Assembly (NCBI GenBank): GCA_031283865.1
Contig: JAITAX010000216.1
Span: 1-9,339, forward strand
Direction: 5' to 3'
Source: Eubacteriales Family XIII. Incertae Sedis bacterium
GTDB lineage: Bacteria; Bacillota; Clostridia; Peptostreptococcales; Anaerovoracaceae
Length of the DNA stretch: 9,339 nucleotides
Shown here piece after piece: positions 6,329-9,339 of this stretch. Every line of letters begins with the position of its first letter. Position 1 is the stretch's first letter. The notes under the pieces are model-generated. The model was not told where the DNA came from. It saw only the letters and a program-made list of their open reading frames with translations, and searched no databases. Both the position numbers and the translations under genes were made by a program.

Positions 6329-7303
6329 TCAAAGGCTCTCCCGGATCGCCGCCTCTATGCGCTCGGGCGTCGGAAAGACGCTTTCCTCGAGAACGGGGCT
6401 GAAAGGGATCGGGCAGTGATAGGCGCCGACGCGCTTGATCGGCGCTTTCAGGCGGAACAGCGTTTCGTCGGCGGCGATTCGCGCGGCGATCTCCGCGCCG
6501 AAACCCGAAAAGGCGACGGCCTCATGCACGATTACGGCGCGGCGCGTCTTTCGCACGCTCTTCAGGATCGCGTCCGCGTCGAGGGGCGACAGGCTGCGCA
6601 GATCGAGCACCTCCGCGCTTATGCCCTCGGCGGCCAGTTTGTCCGCCGCGTCAAGGCAGCTTTGCACCATGCGCCCGTAGCTTATGACGCTGACGTCCTC
6701 GCCCGCCCGTTTGACGTTGGCGAGGCCGATCGGCACGATGTATTCCCCCTCGGGTACCGCGCCCTTGACGCGGTAGAGCTTCTTTTGCTCCAAGAAGATC
6801 ACGGGGTTGTCGTCGCGAATCGCCGCTTTCAACAGGCCCTTGGCGTCGCGGGGCGTCGCGGGGACCGCGACCTTGAGTCCCGGGATGTTCGTATACAGGC
6901 TTTCGAGGGACTGCGAATGCTGCGCGGCGGCGCCCGTGCCGCCGCCGGCGGCGGCGCGCAGCACCAGCGGCACGCTGTCCGCGCCGCCGAACAGGAAGTG
7001 CAGCTTCGCCGCTTGGTTGATGATCTGGTCGATGCAGACGGAGATGAAATCGGAGAACATCAATTCGATGATCGGGCGCATCCCCATCAGCGCCGCGCCG
7101 ACGCCCGCGCCGACGAAAGCCGTTTCCGAGATCGGGGTTTCGCGGATGCGCTCCGCGCCAAATTCCTGCAGCATGTCTTTCGACACGCCGAAAGAACCGC
7201 CGTATACGCCGATATCCTCCCCCATGAAAAACACGTTTTCATCGCGCCGCATTTCTTCGCACATCGCCTCGCGCAGGGCTTCTGCATATGTGAGTTCGCG
7301 CAT
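6329..7303 (-). CDS. Thiamine-diphosphate dehydrogenase E1 component, beta subunit
   Basis: Beta subunit of an alpha2-beta2 E1 enzyme of the pyruvate/acetoin/branched-chain 2-oxoacid dehydrogenase type; 324 residues, the normal length. Recognisable blocks are LTYAEALREAM at 4-14, FMGEDIGVYGG at 26-36, PISE with E60 as the expected thiamine-contacting glutamate, QHSQSLESLYTNIPGLKVAVP at 128-148, DLRSLSPLD at 234-242 and CPIPFSPVLEESVFP at 297-311. The N-terminal part binds the pyrimidine side of the cofactor and the C-terminal transketolase-type domain contributes to dimerisation and E2 contact. It starts 26 nt after the alpha gene stop, with GGGAGG (7318-7313) 9 nt before the ATG. Sequence alone does not settle whether the substrate is pyruvate, acetoin or a branched-chain 2-oxoacid. 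No E2 or E3 gene follows; the next gene is the M23 peptidase. Confidence 0.95.
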   Translation of the reverse strand: MRELTYAEALREAMCEEMRRDENVFFMGEDIGVYGGSFGVSKDMLQEFGAERIRETPISETAFVGAGVGAALMGMRPIIELMFSDFISVCIDQIINQAAKLHFLFGGADSVPLVLRAAAGGGTGAAAQHSQSLESLYTNIPGLKVAVPATPRDAKGLLKAAIRDDNPVIFLEQKKLYRVKGAVPEGEYIVPIGLANVKRAGEDVSVISYGRMVQSCLDAADKLAAEGISAEVLDLRSLSPLDADAILKSVRKTRRAVIVHEAVAFSGFGAEIAARIAADETLFRLKAPIKRVGAYHCPIPFSPVLEESVFPTPERIEAAIRESL

Positions 7304-7329
7304 CTTATCTATCCTCCCGAACGATCTTT

Positions 7330-8316
7330 TTAAATGCTGTATGCTTCCGCCTCAAGCTCCTGCGGCGAGGCTGCGGGGTAGGGGCAGGCTTCGGCATAGG
7401 CCGTCGCTTCGGCGATCTCCGCCGCCGCTCGCCTGTCGATTGCTTCCAGTTCGGCCTCGGAGAAGCCGTTGCGCAGCATGAATTTCGCGAAGCGCGCGAT
7501 GGGGTTTTTCGACTGCCAGTGCGCGATCTCCTCTTCCGTCCGATATTTGTTGCCGTCGCTCTTGGAATGCCCGCTCGTGCGGTAGGTGTGCTCCACGATG
7601 AATGCGGGCCGCTCTTCTCTTAGGATGTATGCGCGCGCCTCGCGGACGGCTTCGTAGACAGCCGTCGCGTCGTTGCCGTCCGTTTCCGTGCTTCGGATGC
7701 CGTAGGGATAGCCGCGCTTCGTCAAATCGGTATCATTGACCGCTCTTCTGAGCGGCGTGCTCATGCCGTAGCCGTTGTTCGTGCAGATGAAGAGCAGCGG
7801 CAGCCGCCACGCGGCGGCGAGGTTCATGGCCTCATGTACGGCGCCCTCGTTTGCGGAGCCGTCGCCGAAGAATACAGCCGCGATGCGGTCTTTCTCCCCG
7901 CGCAGCTTGAACGAAAGCGCGACGCCGCACGCAATCGGACAGCCGGCGCCGATTACGCCGCCCACGCCGAGCGCGTTCACGCGCACATCCGCGATGTGCA
8001 TGGAGCCGCCGCGCCCGCGATTCGTGCCGGCCTCCTTGCCGAGCATCTCAGCCATCATATCCTTTGCGGAAACGCCCTTTGCCAGCACTTGCCCGTGTCC
8101 TCTGTGCGTGGACAATATGCAGTCCTGCGGCTCGAGTGCGAACACGCTGCCGACCCCCGTCGCCTCTTCGCCCACGCAGAGATGCGTGGTGCCGTGGAGT
8201 TTCCCCTGCTTGAACAGCGAAAGCACCGCATCCTCGAATTTTCGCACGAGCAACATGCGTTCCATGAGCCGCTCGAGCAGGGCCTTATCCTCGCACAACT
8301 GCGCCGAATCTTCCAT
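7330..8316 (-). CDS. Thiamine-diphosphate dehydrogenase E1 component, alpha subunit
   Basis: Alpha subunit partner of the downstream beta gene; together they decarboxylate a 2-oxoacid (or cleave acetoin) and pass the acyl group to lipoyl-E2. With the start at 8316 it has 328 residues, typical of AcoA/PdhA proteins. The cofactor motif is complete: GDG at 151-153 and NN at 180-181, with 26 residues between. Other blocks are LVRKFEDAV at 23-31, THRGHGQVLAKG at 70-81, GRGGSMH at 101-107, and YRTSGHSKSD near 245-254, equivalent to the E1 phosphorylation-loop region. AAAGGA (8334-8329) lies 12 nt before this ATG, slightly far. Alternatives are ATG at 8337 or TTG at 8343, which add 7 or 9 residues but lack a clear ribosome binding site. 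The LGVGGVIGAGCPIACG stretch and overall length lean towards an acetoin/pyruvate type, without certainty. Confidence 0.94.
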   Translation of the reverse strand: MEDSAQLCEDKALLERLMERMLLVRKFEDAVLSLFKQGKLHGTTHLCVGEEATGVGSVFALEPQDCILSTHRGHGQVLAKGVSAKDMMAEMLGKEAGTNRGRGGSMHIADVRVNALGVGGVIGAGCPIACGVALSFKLRGEKDRIAAVFFGDGSANEGAVHEAMNLAAAWRLPLLFICTNNGYGMSTPLRRAVNDTDLTKRGYPYGIRSTETDGNDATAVYEAVREARAYILREERPAFIVEHTYRTSGHSKSDGNKYRTEEEIAHWQSKNPIARFAKFMLRNGFSEAELEAIDRRAAAEIAEATAYAEACPYPAASPQELEAEAYSI

Positions 8317-8358
8317 AATGCCGTACAGTCCTTTCATTGACAAATCGCTTCACTATAT

Positions 8359-8387
8359 AGGATACTTGCCGGACATGCTTTAGTCAA
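8359..8387 (-). promoter_or_regulatory. Likely SigA-type promoter of the E1 operon
   Basis: On the minus strand TTGACT (8387-8382) is followed after exactly 17 nt by TATCCT (8364-8359, 4 of 6 to TATAAT). A start near 8352 would give a leader of about 36 nt containing AAAGGA before the ATG at 8316, which supports that start codon. A further TATA-rich stretch just downstream (8353-8358) has no -35 at proper spacing. Confidence 0.6.
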
Positions 8388-8733
8388 GCCGTAATCGGGA
8401 CATAAGGTTTTTTTCGTTGCCTTTGGTTACTTTCTTGATGCAGGTCAGACCCCTGCGGCCTTACTGCCTTAGACATATCTGCCATGGTCTAAGGTTCCGC
8501 AAAATCGCCGAAAATTTCTTCGCGCGGTCCGCGCGCGGGATCGGGGGAACGAAACGCCTTTTGTTCTGCGCAGCCGCAAACAGTCGTCCGCGACAGGCTT
8601 TCGCCACCAAGGGGGCGGAACCGCACGGGGCAAGACGTCGTCCAATCTTTGACTTGACTTGTTTTAAAAGGGGGCTTTTCGGGCGCGGCGCTTGCGGCGC
8701 GATCCGCCGGGTGGCAAAAGGAGGAGTGGAATC
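8388..8733. other. Divergent non-coding region with several inverted repeats
   Basis: About 350 bp between the E1 promoter and the PstS start without a credible gene. It holds a T7 run (8408-8414); a small GCAGG/CCTGC inverted repeat near 8440-8456; a perfect 8-bp inverted repeat at 8467-8494; a GC-only palindrome at 8521-8535; a GCGG-AA-CCGC repeat near 8625-8634; and overlapping TTGACT hexamers at 8649-8654 and 8654-8659. I see no good -10 at normal spacing from those hexamers, so the pstS promoter is not located. Open frames here have Arg/Pro-rich shadow composition. The region could be a long structured leader of pstS or a dispersed intergenic repeat. Confidence 0.5.
8467..8494. repeat. 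Perfect 8-bp inverted repeat in the E1-pstS intergenic region
   Basis: CCTTAGAC (8467-8474) and GTCTAAGG (8487-8494) are exact reverse complements around a 12-nt loop whose ends (AT, ATG) nearly extend the pairing. No T-run follows on either strand, so it is not a terminator. It could be an operator palindrome or a leader hairpin upstream of pstS. Confidence 0.5.
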
Positions 8734-9339
8734 ATGCGCAACAGAGAAAGGAAAGGGCGGCGGGCTGTCGCGTTCGCGGCGCTCGGCCTGCTCCTGCCGG
8801 CCCTGCTCGCGGGCTGCGTCCCGCAGGCGGGAAGCGAAAGCGGGGCGGCCGGTGCCGCGAGCGGGAGCGAGAGCGAAGCGGAAGAGCACTTCGCCGCGAG
8901 CCTCAGCATGACGCCGCAGGAATATCCGCGCGTGGACGGTTCCACGCTAACCATAGCCTTTTCGGAGGCCGCGGCCTCCGCCGTCATGAAACTGCCGATT
9001 GAGGAGGCGCGCCTCTACGTCCTGCACAACAAGACGCATCCCGCGTATACGAACCTCATCGACGGCAAGGCGGACCTCATCTTCGTGACGCCGCCCTCCG
9101 AGGATGAAGCGGCCTACGCCGCCGAAAACGGCGTGGAGCTTGAGCTTATACCCATGCTGAACGACGCCTTTGTCTTCCTCGTGAACGAGGCAAACCCCGT
9201 GGACGGGCTCAGCCGTGACGCGCTTAGGGACATCTACGCGGGCGCGATCACGAACTGGCGGGAAGTAGGCGGCAGCGACGCGGCTATAGTCGCCTATCAG
9301 CGCCCCGAAAACTCGGGCAGCCAAACCGCCATGCTCGAC
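8734..9339 (+). CDS. pstS: PstS-like phosphate-binding lipoprotein (partial, 3' end beyond right edge)
   Basis: Extracellular substrate-binding lipoprotein, probably for phosphate in a Pst-type ABC system or phosphate sensing. The first 202 residues are present. A basic start (RNRERKGRR) and hydrophobic stretch lead to the lipobox LAGC, with C28 as the predicted lipidated residue; a Ser/Gly/Ala/Glu linker follows to about residue 55. The binding domain begins with YPRVDGSTLTIAF (about 63-75), the phosphate-contacting loop of Gram-positive PstS proteins. Further family blocks are KADLIFVTPPSEDE, ITNWREVGG and YQRPENSGSQTAM, the last being a typical ligand-binding segment. AAGGAGG (8718-8724) lies 9 nt before the ATG. 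About 100-150 residues should remain outside the window, with pstCAB possibly following. Standalone PstS-like proteins without a transporter are also known in Clostridia, so its role is fairly but not fully certain. Confidence 0.9.
   Translation, partial: MRNRERKGRRAVAFAALGLLLPALLAGCVPQAGSESGAAGAASGSESEAEEHFAASLSMTPQEYPRVDGSTLTIAFSEAAASAVMKLPIEEARLYVLHNKTHPAYTNLIDGKADLIFVTPPSEDEAAYAAENGVELELIPMLNDAFVFLVNEANPVDGLSRDALRDIYAGAITNWREVGGSDAAIVAYQRPENSGSQTAMLD

Noticed and set aside
6416..7333. 305-codon plus-strand frame opposite the E1 beta gene
   Set aside because: Antisense shadow; E1 beta shows conserved blocks along its full length on the minus strand.
8417..8911. 164-codon plus-strand and 142-codon minus-strand frames in and after the E1-pstS intergenic region
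   Set aside because: Both overlap the start of pstS, which has a strong ribosome binding site, signal peptide and lipobox. Their products are Arg/Pro-rich without domains.

Overview
The window looks like chromosomal DNA from a GC-rich member of the Bacillota, probably class Clostridia. I infer this from the gene content: a Mini-ribonuclease III in the same operon as cysS, a membrane-anchored LysM-G5-M23 peptidase, a coiled-coil NodB deacetylase and a PstS lipoprotein of the Gram-positive type. Strong AAGGAGG-like ribosome binding sites fit this too. Coding DNA is GC-rich, while some intergenic stretches (6180-6300 and 4490-4545) are clearly AT-rich. No mobile element, CRISPR array, tRNA or rRNA was seen.

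Layout: six genes and one partial gene lie on the minus strand, and one partial gene at the right edge lies on the plus strand. Reading in the direction of transcription, a two-gene operon encodes the alpha and beta E1 subunits of a thiamine-diphosphate 2-oxoacid/acetoin dehydrogenase (8316-6329). Next is a single gene for a membrane-bound LysM-G5-M23 cell-wall hydrolase (6157-4565), which has its own promoter and ends at a strong intrinsic terminator (4543-4486). A tight five-gene operon follows: cysteinyl-tRNA synthetase (4359-2944), a YfcE-family phosphodiesterase (2914-2393), an EamA transporter (2349-1432), a membrane-anchored polysaccharide deacetylase (1435-434) and Mini-ribonuclease III (380 to beyond the left edge). 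At the right, divergent from the E1 operon across about 420 bp of non-coding DNA, a PstS-like phosphate-binding lipoprotein gene runs off the window (8734-9339).

Functionally the window combines translation and rRNA maturation (cysS, mrnC), cell-wall remodelling (M23 hydrolase, NodB deacetylase), central carbon oxidation (E1 alpha/beta) and phosphate sensing or uptake (PstS). No wholly new system is evident. The most striking non-coding signal is an 11-bp-periodic array of hexamers resembling WalR/PhoP half-sites around a good promoter in front of the M23 hydrolase. Second is a 23-bp near-perfect palindrome that acts as terminator of the hydrolase gene and carries an extended -10 promoter motif in each arm.
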